A stretch of DNA of 64,000 bases from CAVPWP01 sp050789285 (GTDB lineage Bacteria > Pseudomonadota > Alphaproteobacteria > Rhodobacterales > Rhodobacteraceae), in the NCBI RefSeq assembly GCF_050789285.1, contig NZ_JBOUVX010000001.1, positions 248,001-312,000 of the forward strand. Direction: 5' to 3'. The translations under genes and the position numbers were made by a program. Under the pieces are notes generated by a model that was not told the origin of the DNA, searched no databases, and saw only the letters and a list, made by a program, of their open reading frames with translations. How positions within the stretch are numbered: the first letter of the stretch is position 1; every line of letters starts with the position of its first letter. Below, in pieces: positions 44,191-52,971 of the stretch.

Positions 44191-45543
44191 TCAGATCGCC
44201 GAACTGTGCCCGTCGCTCGCCGCGTAGGCGTCGACGTAGCGGGCGATCATGCGGGCAAGCTCGTGCGCTTCGGGGCGGATCGTGAGTCCGTCGGCGCTGT
44301 GTCCAAGCATGCCGGGAAAGGCCGCCTCGACGCCCTTCAGGCGTTCGGCGACCTCGCGCGGCTCGCGCCCCGTGCGCGCCGCGACCGCGGCATAGTCCAC
44401 GGCGAAGGCGCACATCAGATCCTCGATGATCGCGCTGCGCAGGATGTCCTCGTCGGAAAAGACGTGGCCGCGGACGGTCGCGAGGCGCCCTGCCTGGATC
44501 GCCTCCTGGTATTTCGACGTGGCCGCGGCGTTCTGGGCGTAGCCCCCGGGGAAGCGCGAGATCGCCGAAGCGCCTAGGCCCAGAAGGACCGGAAACTGGT
44601 CGTCGGTATAGCCCTGGAAGTTGCGGCGCAGGCGGCCTTCGCGCGCGGCCACCTCAAGCCCGTCGCCGGGGCGCGCGAAATGGTCGATGCCGATCTCGGC
44701 ATAGCCATCCCAAAGGAACAGTTCGCGCGCGGTGTCGTAAAGCCCGAGCCGTGCCTCGGGGGCGGGCAGGGCCTCGGTCGGGATCAGCGACTGACGACGC
44801 GCCATCCAGGGCACATGGGCATAGCCGTAAAGCGCCACCCGGTCGGGCGAAAGCGACAGCACCTTCTGCACGCTGTCGGCGATGCGCGCGTCGGTCTGGT
44901 GGGGCAGACCGTATAGAAGGTCGATGTTGAGACTGCGGATGCCGCGGTCGCGCAGCATGTCGACCGCCTCTTTCGTGATGTCGAAGCTTTGCGGACGGCC
45001 GATCGTCTTCTGAATCAGGTCGTCGAAATCCTGCACGCCGATGCTGGCGCGGTTCATCCCCATCTCGGCCAGCGCGTCCAGGCGGGCGGCGTCGATCTCG
45101 TTCGGGTCGATCTCGACCGAGAATTCGGCACCCTCGGCGAAGGGAATCGCCGCCGTCACCGCGCCCGCCAGATCCCGAATCATATCGGGTGCAAGGAGTG
45201 TCGGCGTCCCGCCGCCCCAGTGCAGGCGCCCCAGACTCACCCCCTGCGGCAACTTGTCCGAGACCATCCGAAGCTCGCGCTTGAGGGTCTCGAGATAGCC
45301 CGCGAGGGGCTTGGCCGAGGCCGTTCCCTGGGTCCGGCAGGCGCAGAACCAGCAGAGCCGCCGACAGAAGGGAATATGCAAATAAAGGGATATTTGACTG
45401 TCAGGGGCAATGGACATGATCCACTGTCCCATCTCGCGCGGGCCTACGGACGGCGCGAAGTGGTTGGCCGTCGGATAGCTGGTATACCGCGGTACTCTTG
45501 CGTCGAAGAGACCCAGTCGTCGGAGTTGCGTAATGCGTTCCAT
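44191..45543 (-). CDS. hemN: oxygen-independent coproporphyrinogen III oxidase
   Basis: A 450-residue radical SAM enzyme that decarboxylates coproporphyrinogen III without oxygen. The cluster motif is in HIPFCRRLCWFCAC (C60, C64, C67, with C69 as the additional HemN cysteine), followed by LHWGGGTPTLL and FSVEIDPNEID. The YPTANHF segment before the motif is typical of true HemN rather than HemW. It is divergent from fnrL, and the shared 65 bp contains an FNR-type box, so expression at low oxygen under FnrL is expected. Confidence 0.95.
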   Translation of the reverse strand: MERITQLRRLGLFDARVPRYTSYPTANHFAPSVGPREMGQWIMSIAPDSQISLYLHIPFCRRLCWFCACRTQGTASAKPLAGYLETLKRELRMVSDKLPQGVSLGRLHWGGGTPTLLAPDMIRDLAGAVTAAIPFAEGAEFSVEIDPNEIDAARLDALAEMGMNRASIGVQDFDDLIQKTIGRPQSFDITKEAVDMLRDRGIRSLNIDLLYGLPHQTDARIADSVQKVLSLSPDRVALYGYAHVPWMARRQSLIPTEALPAPEARLGLYDTARELFLWDGYAEIGIDHFARPGDGLEVAAREGRLRRNFQGYTDDQFPVLLGLGASAISRFPGGYAQNAAATSKYQEAIQAGRLATVRGHVFSDEDILRSAIIEDLMCAFAVDYAAVAARTGREPREVAERLKGVEAAFPGMLGHSADGLTIRPEAHELARMIARYVDAYAASDGHSSAI

Positions 45544-45578
45544 GATGAGACGATTGCCCAGCGAACAGGGAGGCCGCC

Positions 45579-45592
45579 TTGATCCTTGTCAA
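45579..45592. promoter_or_regulatory. FNR/FnrL box between hemN and fnrL
   Basis: TTGAT-CCTT-GTCAA matches TTGAY-N4-RTCAA in the divergent hemN-fnrL promoter, 36 bp from the hemN start and 17 bp from the fnrL start. It is placed to regulate hemN and to autoregulate fnrL. Confidence 0.85.
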
Positions 45593-45608
45593 ACTGGCGG
45601 TGTGAAGA

Positions 45609-46352
45609 ATGAACCAGCAGATTGTAGATCTGAAGGACTGTCGCGATTGTCCGATCCGGCACCGCGCCGTCTGCGCCCGGTGCGAGCCTGACGAACTCGA
45701 TCGTCTCGAGAGCATCAAGTATTACCGCAGCTTCGAAGCGGGCCAGACGATCCTGTGGTCGGGCGACAAGATGGAATTCGTGGCCTCTGTCGTCACCGGG
45801 GTCGCGACGCTGACCCAAACGATGGAGGACGGCCGCACGCAGATGGTCGGCCTTTTGCTGCCGTCGGACTTCATCGGTCGTCCGGGGCGGGAACGGGCGC
45901 CCTATGACGTGACCGCGGTGTCCGACGTGACACTGTGCTGCTTCCGCCGCCGCCCGTTCGAAGAACTGATGGTCACCACCCCGCACGTCAGCCAGCGGCT
46001 CCTGGAAATGGCGTTGGATGAACTCGACGCGGCGCGGGAATGGATGCTGCTTCTGGGCCGCAAGACCGCGCGTGAGAAGATCGCGAGCCTGATCGCGATC
46101 ATTGCCCGCCGCGACGCCGAGATCCGCGATGCCCTCATGCGCGATCGCCAGTTGTCGGTCGACCTGCCGCTGACGCGCGAAGCGATGGCCGATTACCTGG
46201 GTCTGACGCTGGAAACCGTCAGCCGCCAGATCTCGGCGCTGAAGCGCGAGGGGATCATCCGGCTGGAAGGCAAGCGCAAGGTCGTCATCCCGAACCTCGA
46301 CCGGCTGATCGACGAAACCGGCGACGACGCCGACGGCGGCCCGCTGGCCTGA
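45609..46352 (+). CDS. fnrL: oxygen-sensing regulator FnrL
   Basis: A 247-residue Crp/Fnr regulator. N-terminal cysteines at 11, 14, 22 and 25 (KDCRDCPIRHRAVCARCEPD) and C110/C111 supply the [4Fe-4S] ligands. The cyclic-nucleotide-binding-like beta-roll spans about 30-140, the dimer helix 145-175, and the helix-turn-helix has the FNR recognition helix LTLETVSRQISALKREGII, with the E-SR residues for TTGAT half-sites. It activates cbb3 oxidase, hemN and other low-oxygen genes. Convergent with the usp gene. Confidence 0.96.
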   Translation: MNQQIVDLKDCRDCPIRHRAVCARCEPDELDRLESIKYYRSFEAGQTILWSGDKMEFVASVVTGVATLTQTMEDGRTQMVGLLLPSDFIGRPGRERAPYDVTAVSDVTLCCFRRRPFEELMVTTPHVSQRLLEMALDELDAAREWMLLLGRKTAREKIASLIAIIARRDAEIRDALMRDRQLSVDLPLTREAMADYLGLTLETVSRQISALKREGIIRLEGKRKVVIPNLDRLIDETGDDADGGPLA

Positions 46353-46362
46353 CCCTGTGGCC

Positions 46363-46390
46363 TGACCTCTGACCTCTGACCTCTGGCCTC
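46363..46390. repeat. tandem TGACCTC repeat
   Basis: Three exact TGACCTC units (46363-46383) and one variant TGGCCTC (46384-46390), directly followed by the hairpin CCGGCG-CACA-CGCCGG (46390-46405). It lies between convergent fnrL and usp, where a bidirectional transcription end would be expected. Confidence 0.6.
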
Positions 46391-46420
46391 CGGCGCACAC
46401 GCCGGTCGGCGACCCGATCC

Positions 46421-47260
46421 CTAGTGGGCCATGAACACCGGCACCGCGGAGGCCTCGAGCATGTTGCGCGTCGCACCGCCCAGGATCGCCTCGCGCAGGC
46501 GCGAGTGGCCGTAGGCCCCCATCACGATCAGGTCGGCCTCGATATCGCCGGCGTGGCGGCACATCACGTCCGACACGCGCGGCATCGTCCGCGCCAATAC
46601 CGAGATGTCCGCGCGCACCCCGTGCCGGGCCAGCATCTCGGCCAGAAGGCCGCCCGGGTCGCTGCGGTCGGGGCCATGCGCCGGCGGGTCGATGATGGCG
46701 ATGTCCACCGCCTTCGCCCTCACAAGAAGCGGCAGCGCGGCGCGGACGGCGGCCAGCGCCTCGGCGCTTTGGTTCCAGCCGATCATGATTCGGTCGGTGG
46801 CCAGCCTGTCGCGCTGGCCAAGCGGCACGACGAGGACCGGCGCGCGCGTGCCGAACAGGGCGCTTTCCAGGATCGCCACGTCTTCCTGCCCGCGTCCCTC
46901 GCCATAGGGTTTGGGAAGAACGACGAGGTCGGCGAACTCCGCCCGGCTGGCCACGACATGGCCGAGCGTTCCAAGCTGCACCGCAAGCGCCGTTGTGTCC
47001 CAGGTGGCCGACGCGCCCTTGAGTGCGTCGCGCGCATCTTGTTCGGCGGCGTTCGCCTCGGACTGCGCCTCGTCCATGCTTTGCTGCAACGCAATCGCGT
47101 TCGCACCGGCGTAATAGGCGCCGGGCTGGATCCGGTCGATCCCAAGGCAGACCGCGCTGAGATGACCGCCCTCGGATTCGGCAAGTCCCAGGGCGGTGTC
47201 GATCACGCCGCGGTCGCGCGTCACGTCGCGCGTGAATGTGACGATGGATTTGTAGGGCAT
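46421..47260 (-). CDS. tandem-domain universal stress protein
   Basis: A 279-residue protein of two UspA domains. The first (about 1-148) lacks a clear ATP-binding motif; the second (about 150-279) ends with the nucleotide-binding signature MGAYGHSRLREAILGGATRN, ahead of VPVFMAH. Such proteins bind ATP and accompany low-oxygen and stress responses. The ATG at 47260 follows GAAGGGAG. It is divergent from ccoN, with two FNR boxes between them, so it is probably an FnrL target. Confidence 0.92.
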   Translation of the reverse strand: MPYKSIVTFTRDVTRDRGVIDTALGLAESEGGHLSAVCLGIDRIQPGAYYAGANAIALQQSMDEAQSEANAAEQDARDALKGASATWDTTALAVQLGTLGHVVASRAEFADLVVLPKPYGEGRGQEDVAILESALFGTRAPVLVVPLGQRDRLATDRIMIGWNQSAEALAAVRAALPLLVRAKAVDIAIIDPPAHGPDRSDPGGLLAEMLARHGVRADISVLARTMPRVSDVMCRHAGDIEADLIVMGAYGHSRLREAILGGATRNMLEASAVPVFMAH

Positions 47261-47315
47261 CGGACGTCTCCCTTCCTGCTGGCGGGAAGCATCGGCGATG
47301 GCCGCGGGGCTTTCC

Positions 47316-47329
47316 TTGATCGGCATCAA
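47316..47329. promoter_or_regulatory. FNR/FnrL box, usp side
   Basis: TTGAT-CGGC-ATCAA is a perfect consensus site in the usp-ccoN intergenic region, 56 bp upstream of the usp start. Confidence 0.88.
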
Positions 47330-47347
47330 CCCGGGGTGCCCATGCCA

Positions 47348-47361
47348 TTGACATGGATCAA
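47348..47361. promoter_or_regulatory. FNR/FnrL box, ccoN side
   Basis: TTGAC-ATGG-ATCAA is a consensus-type site 99 bp upstream of ccoN and 32 bp from the first box (start to start). It is well placed to activate the ccoNOQP promoter. Confidence 0.88.
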
Positions 47362-47459
47362 GGCATTTACGGCCGCCGCAGGCCACAGAACGCTCAGGTT
47401 AATCCGGACTGCGATCCTCTGAAGATCGTCTGCCGGGGCCAGAGACGAAGGGACGCAAG

Positions 47460-49064
47460 ATGTGGAATTACCTCAAGCTCGCGCTTCTGGGTGGTGTTGC
47501 GCTTTTCGCCGCGATCGCGGCGAACTATGCCCGTGACCCCGCCTACATGGTGCATGCAATCATCGTCATGCTCGTCGCCGGCGGCTTCTTCCTTTGGGCG
47601 TTGCGCCGCACCGACGAATATGACGTGCCGTCCGATCCGGGCCTCTCCTATTTCGACGGAGTGGTCCGGGCCGGCGTCATCGCCACGGCCTTCTGGGGCG
47701 TCGTGGGGTTCCTGGTGGGAACCTTCATCGCGTTCCAGCTGGCCTTTCCGGCGCTGAATTTCGAGTGGGCGCAGGGCTATCTCAATTTCGGGCGGCTGCG
47801 GCCGCTGCACACGTCGGCGGTGATCTTCGCCTTCGGCGGCAACGCGCTTCTGTGCACCTCGTTCTACGTCGTGCAGCGGACAAGCGCGGCGCGGCTCTGG
47901 GGCGGCAACCTCGCGTGGTTCGTCTTCTGGGGCTATCAGCTGTTCATCGTTCTCGCGGCGACGGGTTACCTTCTGGGGTCGACCCAGTCGAAGGAATACG
48001 CCGAGCCCGAATGGTACATCGACCTCTGGCTCACCATCGTCTGGCTGGCCTATCTGGCGGTCTTCCTGGGCACGATCCTGAAGCGGAAGGAACCCCACAT
48101 CTACGTGGCGAACTGGTTCTACCTCAGCTTCATCGTGACCATCGCGATGCTGCACGTGGTCAACAACCTGTCGATCCCGGTGTCGATCTTCGGGTCGAAA
48201 TCGGTGCAGGTCTTCTCGGGCGTGCAGGACGCGATGACGCAGTGGTGGTACGGCCACAACGCGGTGGGCTTCTTCCTGACCGCGGGCTTCCTAGGCATGA
48301 TGTACTACTTCGTGCCCAAGCAGGCCGAGCGGCCGGTCTTCAGCTACAAGCTGTCGATCATCCACTTCTGGGCGCTGATCTTCCTTTATATCTGGGCCGG
48401 TCCGCACCACCTGCACTATACGGCGCTGCCCGACTGGGCCTCGACGCTGGGCATGGTGTTCTCGGTCGTGCTGTGGATGCCCTCGTGGGGCGGCATGATC
48501 AACGGCCTGATGACCCTGTCGGGCGCCTGGGACAAGCTGCGCACCGACCCGGTCATCCGGATGATGGTGATCTCGATCGGCTTTTACGGCATGTCGACCT
48601 TCGAGGGTCCGATGATGTCGATCCGCGCGGTCAACAGCCTGTCGCACTACACCGACTGGACGATCGGGCACGTGCATTCCGGCGCCCTTGGCTGGAACGG
48701 CATGATCACCTTCGGCGCGCTCTACTTCCTGACGCCGCGCCTGTGGCAGCGTGAACGGCTCTACAGCCTGAGCCTTGTCAGCTGGCACTTCTGGCTCGCC
48801 ACCATCGGGATCGTGCTTTACGCCGCCGCGATGTGGGTGACGGGCATCATGGAAGGCCTGATGTGGCGCGAAGTGGATGCCAACGGGTTCCTGGTCAACT
48901 CGTTCGCCGACACGGTTGCCGCGAAGTTCCCGATGTATGTGGTCCGGGCTCTGGGTGGGGTGCTTTACCTCACAGGCGCGCTGATCATGGTCTACAACCT
49001 CTGGATGACCGTGCGCAGGTCCCCGGCGAAGGCGCCGGCATCTGCCATGGCTCCGGCCGAGTGA
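47460..49064 (+). CDS. ccoN: cbb3-type cytochrome c oxidase subunit I (CcoN)
   Basis: The 534-residue catalytic subunit of the high-affinity cbb3 oxidase, with about 14 membrane helices. It carries the heme and CuB histidines: RLRPLHTSAVIFAFGGN for low-spin heme, HNAVGFFLTAGFLGMMYYFVP, GPHHLHYTALPDW with the CuB histidine pair, and IGHVHSGALGWNGM near the end. The start MWNYLKLALLGG matches Rhodobacter CcoN. First gene of ccoNOQP; promoter with FNR boxes upstream. Confidence 0.98.
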   Translation: MWNYLKLALLGGVALFAAIAANYARDPAYMVHAIIVMLVAGGFFLWALRRTDEYDVPSDPGLSYFDGVVRAGVIATAFWGVVGFLVGTFIAFQLAFPALNFEWAQGYLNFGRLRPLHTSAVIFAFGGNALLCTSFYVVQRTSAARLWGGNLAWFVFWGYQLFIVLAATGYLLGSTQSKEYAEPEWYIDLWLTIVWLAYLAVFLGTILKRKEPHIYVANWFYLSFIVTIAMLHVVNNLSIPVSIFGSKSVQVFSGVQDAMTQWWYGHNAVGFFLTAGFLGMMYYFVPKQAERPVFSYKLSIIHFWALIFLYIWAGPHHLHYTALPDWASTLGMVFSVVLWMPSWGGMINGLMTLSGAWDKLRTDPVIRMMVISIGFYGMSTFEGPMMSIRAVNSLSHYTDWTIGHVHSGALGWNGMITFGALYFLTPRLWQRERLYSLSLVSWHFWLATIGIVLYAAAMWVTGIMEGLMWREVDANGFLVNSFADTVAAKFPMYVVRALGGVLYLTGALIMVYNLWMTVRRSPAKAPASAMAPAE

Positions 49065-49077
49065 AGGGCGCAGAGCC

Positions 49078-49803
49078 ATGGCTATTCTTGACAAGCACAA
49101 GATCCTCGAGACGAACGCGACGCTGCTGCTGATCTTCAGCTTCCTCGTCGTCACCATCGGGGGCATCGTCGAAATCGCGCCGCTGTTCTACCTCGAGAAC
49201 ACGATCGAGGACGTGGAAGGCGTGCGGCCCTACAGCCCGCTCGAGATGGCGGGGCGCGAGATCTACATCCGCGAAGGCTGCTACGTCTGCCACAGCCAGA
49301 TGATCCGCCCGATGCGCGACGAGGTCGAGCGCTACGGCCACTTCAGCCTGGCGGCCGAGTCGCAGTACGACCATCCCTTCCTCTGGGGGTCGAAGCGCAC
49401 CGGACCCGATCTGGCGCGGGTGGGCGGCCGCTATTCGAACGAATGGCACGTCGATCACTTCACCAACCCGCAGTCGGTGGTGCCGGAATCGATCATGCCC
49501 AAGTACGGCTATCTTCTCGACCGGGTGATCGAGCCCGAGCACATCGAGGACCTGATGCGCACAAACGCCCTCGTGGGCGTGCCCTATACCGACGAGATGT
49601 TCGAGAACGCCCGGGCCGATTTCATGGCCCAGGCCGACCCGGACAGCGACTGGGACGGGGTCGTGGCGCGCTATCCCAAGGCGGTCGTCGCCAACTTCGA
49701 CGGCCAGCCCGGCGTGACCGAGATGGATGCGCTGATCGCCTACATGCAGATGCTCGGCACGCTGGTCGATTTCTCGACCTTCACGCCGGACGCAAGCCGG
49801 TAA
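49078..49803 (+). CDS. ccoO: cbb3-type cytochrome c oxidase subunit II (CcoO)
   Basis: A 241-residue membrane-anchored mono-heme cytochrome c. One N-terminal membrane helix (about 12-35) is followed by the heme-binding motif CYVCH (C68, C71, H72) in REIYIREGCYVCHSQMIRPM. The axial methionine is likely in the MPKYGYLL segment. It starts 13 bp after ccoN. Confidence 0.97.
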   Translation: MAILDKHKILETNATLLLIFSFLVVTIGGIVEIAPLFYLENTIEDVEGVRPYSPLEMAGREIYIREGCYVCHSQMIRPMRDEVERYGHFSLAAESQYDHPFLWGSKRTGPDLARVGGRYSNEWHVDHFTNPQSVVPESIMPKYGYLLDRVIEPEHIEDLMRTNALVGVPYTDEMFENARADFMAQADPDSDWDGVVARYPKAVVANFDGQPGVTEMDALIAYMQMLGTLVDFSTFTPDASR

Positions 49804-49817
49804 GGAAGGAGGAGCCC

Positions 49818-50024
49818 ATGGATACCTATTCGCTCCTGCGCGAAATCGCCGACAGCTGGGTGCTTCTGGCGCTGTTCGGCTTCTTCGGCGCGGCCGTCCT
49901 CTGGGCGCTGCGACCGGGAAGCCGGGCGGTTCACCGCGACAGCGCCGACATCCCCTTCCGGCACGAAGACAAACCGGCCCCGGACACGAAGGCCGACGCG
50001 ACCCAGAAGGAGGCGCGGACATGA
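49818..50024 (+). CDS. ccoQ: cbb3 oxidase small subunit CcoQ
   Basis: A 68-residue single-helix protein: MDTYSLLREIADSWVLLALF then GFFGAAVLWALRPGSR, followed by a charged tail. CcoQ stabilises the assembled oxidase. The ATG at 49818 has an excellent AAGGAGGAG site. Its end overlaps the ccoP start by 4 bp. Confidence 0.93.
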   Translation: MDTYSLLREIADSWVLLALFGFFGAAVLWALRPGSRAVHRDSADIPFRHEDKPAPDTKADATQKEART

Positions 50025-50896
50025 GCACGGACAAGAAAGACAAGGTCAACGAAGAAGGCTTTGGCACCACGGGCCATTCCTGGGACGGCATCGAGGAATG
50101 GAACAACCCTCTGCCGCGCTGGTGGGTCTGGACCTTCTATGTGACGATCATCTGGGCGATCATCTATACGATCCTCTACCCGGCGTGGCCGCTCGTAAGC
50201 CAGGCGACACCGGGCCTCCTCGGCTTTTCGACCCGGGCACAGGTCCAGCAGGATCTGGATCGCTGGGCCGAAACGCACGCGTCGCTCAACGCCGAGATCG
50301 AGGGGATCGAGCTTGTCGCGCTTCCCGACAACCCCGACCTGCACGGTTTCGCGGTCAACAAGGGCGCCGCGGTCTTCCGCGCCAACTGTTCGCAATGCCA
50401 TGGCTCGGGCGCGGCCGGCGTCCAGGCGTCGGGCTATCCCAGCCTTCTGGACGACGACTGGCTCTGGGGCGGCACGATCGAGGATATCGCCTATACCGTG
50501 CGCCACGGAATCCGGAACGAGACCGACATCGATGCGCGCTGGTCGCAGATGCCGGCCTTCGGCGAGATCCTGACACCGGAAGAGATCGGGCAGGTCGTCA
50601 ACCACGTCCTTGCGATCTCGGGGCAGGAGCATGACGCGGCCCTGGCCTCGGCCGGGTCGCAGGTGTTTGTCGATCAGTGCTCGGCCTGTCACATGGAGGA
50701 CGGCACCGGCGACCGCACGCTTGGCGCGCCGAACCTGACCGACGCGATCTGGCTTTACGGCGGCACTCCCGACAAGCTGGTCGAGACTGTGACATACAGT
50801 CACTTCGGCGTCATGCCCGCCTGGGGCGAACGCCTGACCGAAGCCGAGGTGCGCGCGGTCGCCGCCTTCGTCCATCAGCTGGGCGGCGGCGAATAG
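50021..50896 (+). CDS. ccoP: cbb3-type cytochrome c oxidase subunit III (CcoP)
   Basis: A 291-residue di-heme cytochrome c with one membrane helix at about 33-55. The N-terminal WDGIEEWNNPLPRWW stretch is the CcoP signature. Heme motifs are CSQCH (C123-H127) and CSACH (C220-H224). It passes electrons to CcoO. Translationally coupled to ccoQ by an ATGA overlap; a strong terminator follows. Confidence 0.97.
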   Translation: MSTDKKDKVNEEGFGTTGHSWDGIEEWNNPLPRWWVWTFYVTIIWAIIYTILYPAWPLVSQATPGLLGFSTRAQVQQDLDRWAETHASLNAEIEGIELVALPDNPDLHGFAVNKGAAVFRANCSQCHGSGAAGVQASGYPSLLDDDWLWGGTIEDIAYTVRHGIRNETDIDARWSQMPAFGEILTPEEIGQVVNHVLAISGQEHDAALASAGSQVFVDQCSACHMEDGTGDRTLGAPNLTDAIWLYGGTPDKLVETVTYSHFGVMPAWGERLTEAEVRAVAAFVHQLGGGE

Positions 50897-50981
50897 TCAA
50901 AGGTTTCAGGCGGCTAGCCCGCCTGGAAGACGGCACGATCCTGGATCCTGTTCGCGCGTTTCCCCAGGACCGATGCCAACG

Positions 50982-51010
50982 ACGGCGGTGCCTTCGGGCA
51001 CCGCCGTTTT
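50982..51010 (+). terminator. rho-independent terminator after ccoNOQP
   Basis: ACGGCGGTGCC-TTCG-GGCACCGCCGT forms an 11-bp stem with a TTCG tetraloop (50982-51007), followed by TTTTCCTTT. It separates ccoNOQP from ccoGHIS. Confidence 0.93.
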
Positions 51011-51013
51011 CCT

Positions 51014-51027
51014 TTGACACAGGTCAA
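51014..51027. promoter_or_regulatory. FNR/FnrL box upstream of ccoG
   Basis: TTGAC-ACAG-GTCAA matches TTGAY-N4-RTCAA. It lies just after the terminator and 63 bp before ccoG, so ccoGHIS appears to have its own low-oxygen promoter. Confidence 0.8.
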
Positions 51028-51089
51028 GGAGTTGGACCGGCCCGCATGAAAGAAGAGACTTGCGCGAACAGACCTGACGGAGACCTCCC

Positions 51090-52514
51090 ATGAGTTCGAC
51101 CGAGCCGCAGTCGCTTTACGCTGCGCGCGAACCAGTTTTTCCCCGCCGCGTGAAGGGCAAGTTCCGCACGCTGAAGTGGTGGATCATGATCGTGACCCTG
51201 GGCATCTATTACCTGACGCCCTGGATCCGCTGGGACCGTGGGCCCGAACTTCCCGATCAGGCAGTTCTGATCGACCTTGCCGGTCGCCGCTTCTATTTCT
51301 TCTGGATCGAGATCTGGCCGCATGAGTTCTACTTCATCGCGGGCCTGCTGATCATGGCGGGGCTGGGGCTTTTCCTGTTCACCTCGGCGCTGGGCCGTGT
51401 GTGGTGCGGCTATGCCTGCCCGCAGACGGTCTGGACCGATCTCTTCATCCTGGTCGAGCGCTGGATCGAGGGCGACCGCAACGCGCGCGTGAAACTCTGG
51501 AATGCCAAGTGGGACGCGCGAAAGGTCCGGCTGCGGCTGACCAAGTACCTCTCGTGGGCGGTCATCGGCCTGGCCACGGGCGGGGCCTGGGTTTTCTACT
51601 TCGCCGACGCGCCGACGCTGTTTCGGGACCTCATCACCGGCACCGCGCATCCCGTCGCCTACACGACGATGGCGATCCTGACCGCGACGACGATCCTGTT
51701 CGGCGGCATCGCGCGTGAACAGGTCTGCATCTACATGTGCCCCTGGCCGCGCATCCAGGCCGCGATGATGGACGAGGACACGATCACCGTGGCCTATCGC
51801 GACTGGCGAGGCGAACCGCGCGGCAAGCATCGCAAGGCCGAGGGCGCCGAGACGCTGGGCGACTGTATCGACTGCAACGCCTGCGTGAACGTCTGCCCGA
51901 TGGGCATCGACATCCGCGACGGTCAGCAGCTTGCCTGCATCACCTGCGCGCTCTGCATCGACGCCTGCGACGACGTGATGGCCAAGATCGGCAAGCCGCG
52001 CGGCTTGGTCGACTACATCGCCCTGACCGACGAGACGCGCGAGCGCGCGGGCCAGGCGCCCAAGCCGATCTGGAAGCATATCCTGCGCCCGCGCACGATC
52101 CTTTACACCGCGCTCTGGTCGCTGGTGGGTTTCGGCCTTGTCTTCGCGCTGTTCATCCGCTCGGACATCTCGGCCACCGTCGCGCCGATCCGCAATCCGG
52201 TCTATGTGACGATGTCGGACGGCTCGATCCGCAACACCTATGACGTGCGCCTGCGCAACTCGCTGGGTGAAGAGCGCCCGTTCAGGTTGACCGTGACGGG
52301 CGAGGACTCGCTGCTTGTGGAACTCGAAGGGGCGACCGACAACGTGGTTTATGTCCCCGCGAACGAGACGCTTCTCCAGCGGGTCTACGTCATCGCGCCG
52401 ACGGGATCTGTGCCGGCGACAAGCGGCCGGACCGAGATCCGCTTCTGGATCGAGGACATCGTGAGCGGCGAACGGGTGTCGAAGGACACCGTCTTCAATG
52501 GAAAGGTTCAGTGA
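51090..52514 (+). CDS. ccoG: cbb3 oxidase assembly ferredoxin-like protein CcoG (RdxB)
   Basis: A 474-residue inner-membrane protein with about five helices and a cytosolic double [4Fe-4S] domain: CIDCNACVNVCP and CITCALCIDACD. Additional membrane-proximal cysteines occur in WCGYACPQTVW and QVCIYMCPWPR. CcoG is a cupric reductase that supports copper delivery to cbb3 oxidase. A C-terminal Ig-like periplasmic domain follows (about 380-474). Its stop overlaps ccoH by 4 bp. Confidence 0.96.
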   Translation: MSSTEPQSLYAAREPVFPRRVKGKFRTLKWWIMIVTLGIYYLTPWIRWDRGPELPDQAVLIDLAGRRFYFFWIEIWPHEFYFIAGLLIMAGLGLFLFTSALGRVWCGYACPQTVWTDLFILVERWIEGDRNARVKLWNAKWDARKVRLRLTKYLSWAVIGLATGGAWVFYFADAPTLFRDLITGTAHPVAYTTMAILTATTILFGGIAREQVCIYMCPWPRIQAAMMDEDTITVAYRDWRGEPRGKHRKAEGAETLGDCIDCNACVNVCPMGIDIRDGQQLACITCALCIDACDDVMAKIGKPRGLVDYIALTDETRERAGQAPKPIWKHILRPRTILYTALWSLVGFGLVFALFIRSDISATVAPIRNPVYVTMSDGSIRNTYDVRLRNSLGEERPFRLTVTGEDSLLVELEGATDNVVYVPANETLLQRVYVIAPTGSVPATSGRTEIRFWIEDIVSGERVSKDTVFNGKVQ

Positions 52515-52969
52515 TGGCAATTCGTGAGATCACCGGTCGGCACGTCCTGATCGGCACAGTTTCGGCCTTTTCGGTCATCATCGCGGTCAATGTGGTGATG
52601 GCCTGGCAGGCGGTCTCGACCTTCCCGGGGCTTGAGGTGAAGAACTCTTACGTCGCAAGCCAGTCCTTCGACGCTGACCGCCGCGCGCAGGAAGCCTTGG
52701 GCTGGAGCACCGCCGCCAGCGTCGGCGGCGGCGAGGTGCGCCTGTCCATCCGCGACGCGGACGGGCGGCCTGTGAAGCTTGCCGCGCTCGAGGCGACGGT
52801 GGGGCGGGCGACCCAACGCAAGGACGACCAGACGCCGGACTTCCGCTATCTGGGCGGCGACTACGTCGCGGACGTGGTCCTTGGGCCCGGCAAGTGGGAA
52901 CTCCGCTACGTCGCCACCGCGCCGGACGGAACGCCGTTCCGGCAGCGGCTTGATCTTTACGTGAGGTAG
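52511..52969 (+). CDS. ccoH: cbb3 oxidase assembly protein CcoH (FixH family)
   Basis: A 152-residue protein with one N-terminal membrane helix (VLIGTVSAFSVIIAVNVVMAW, about 11-31) and a periplasmic beta-rich FixH domain, including SYVASQSFDADRRAQEALGW. CcoH stays bound to the oxidase and is needed for its assembly. It starts inside the ccoG stop (ATGA) and is 2 bp from ccoI. Confidence 0.93.
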   Translation: MMAIREITGRHVLIGTVSAFSVIIAVNVVMAWQAVSTFPGLEVKNSYVASQSFDADRRAQEALGWSTAASVGGGEVRLSIRDADGRPVKLAALEATVGRATQRKDDQTPDFRYLGGDYVADVVLGPGKWELRYVATAPDGTPFRQRLDLYVR

Positions 52970-52971
52970 CC

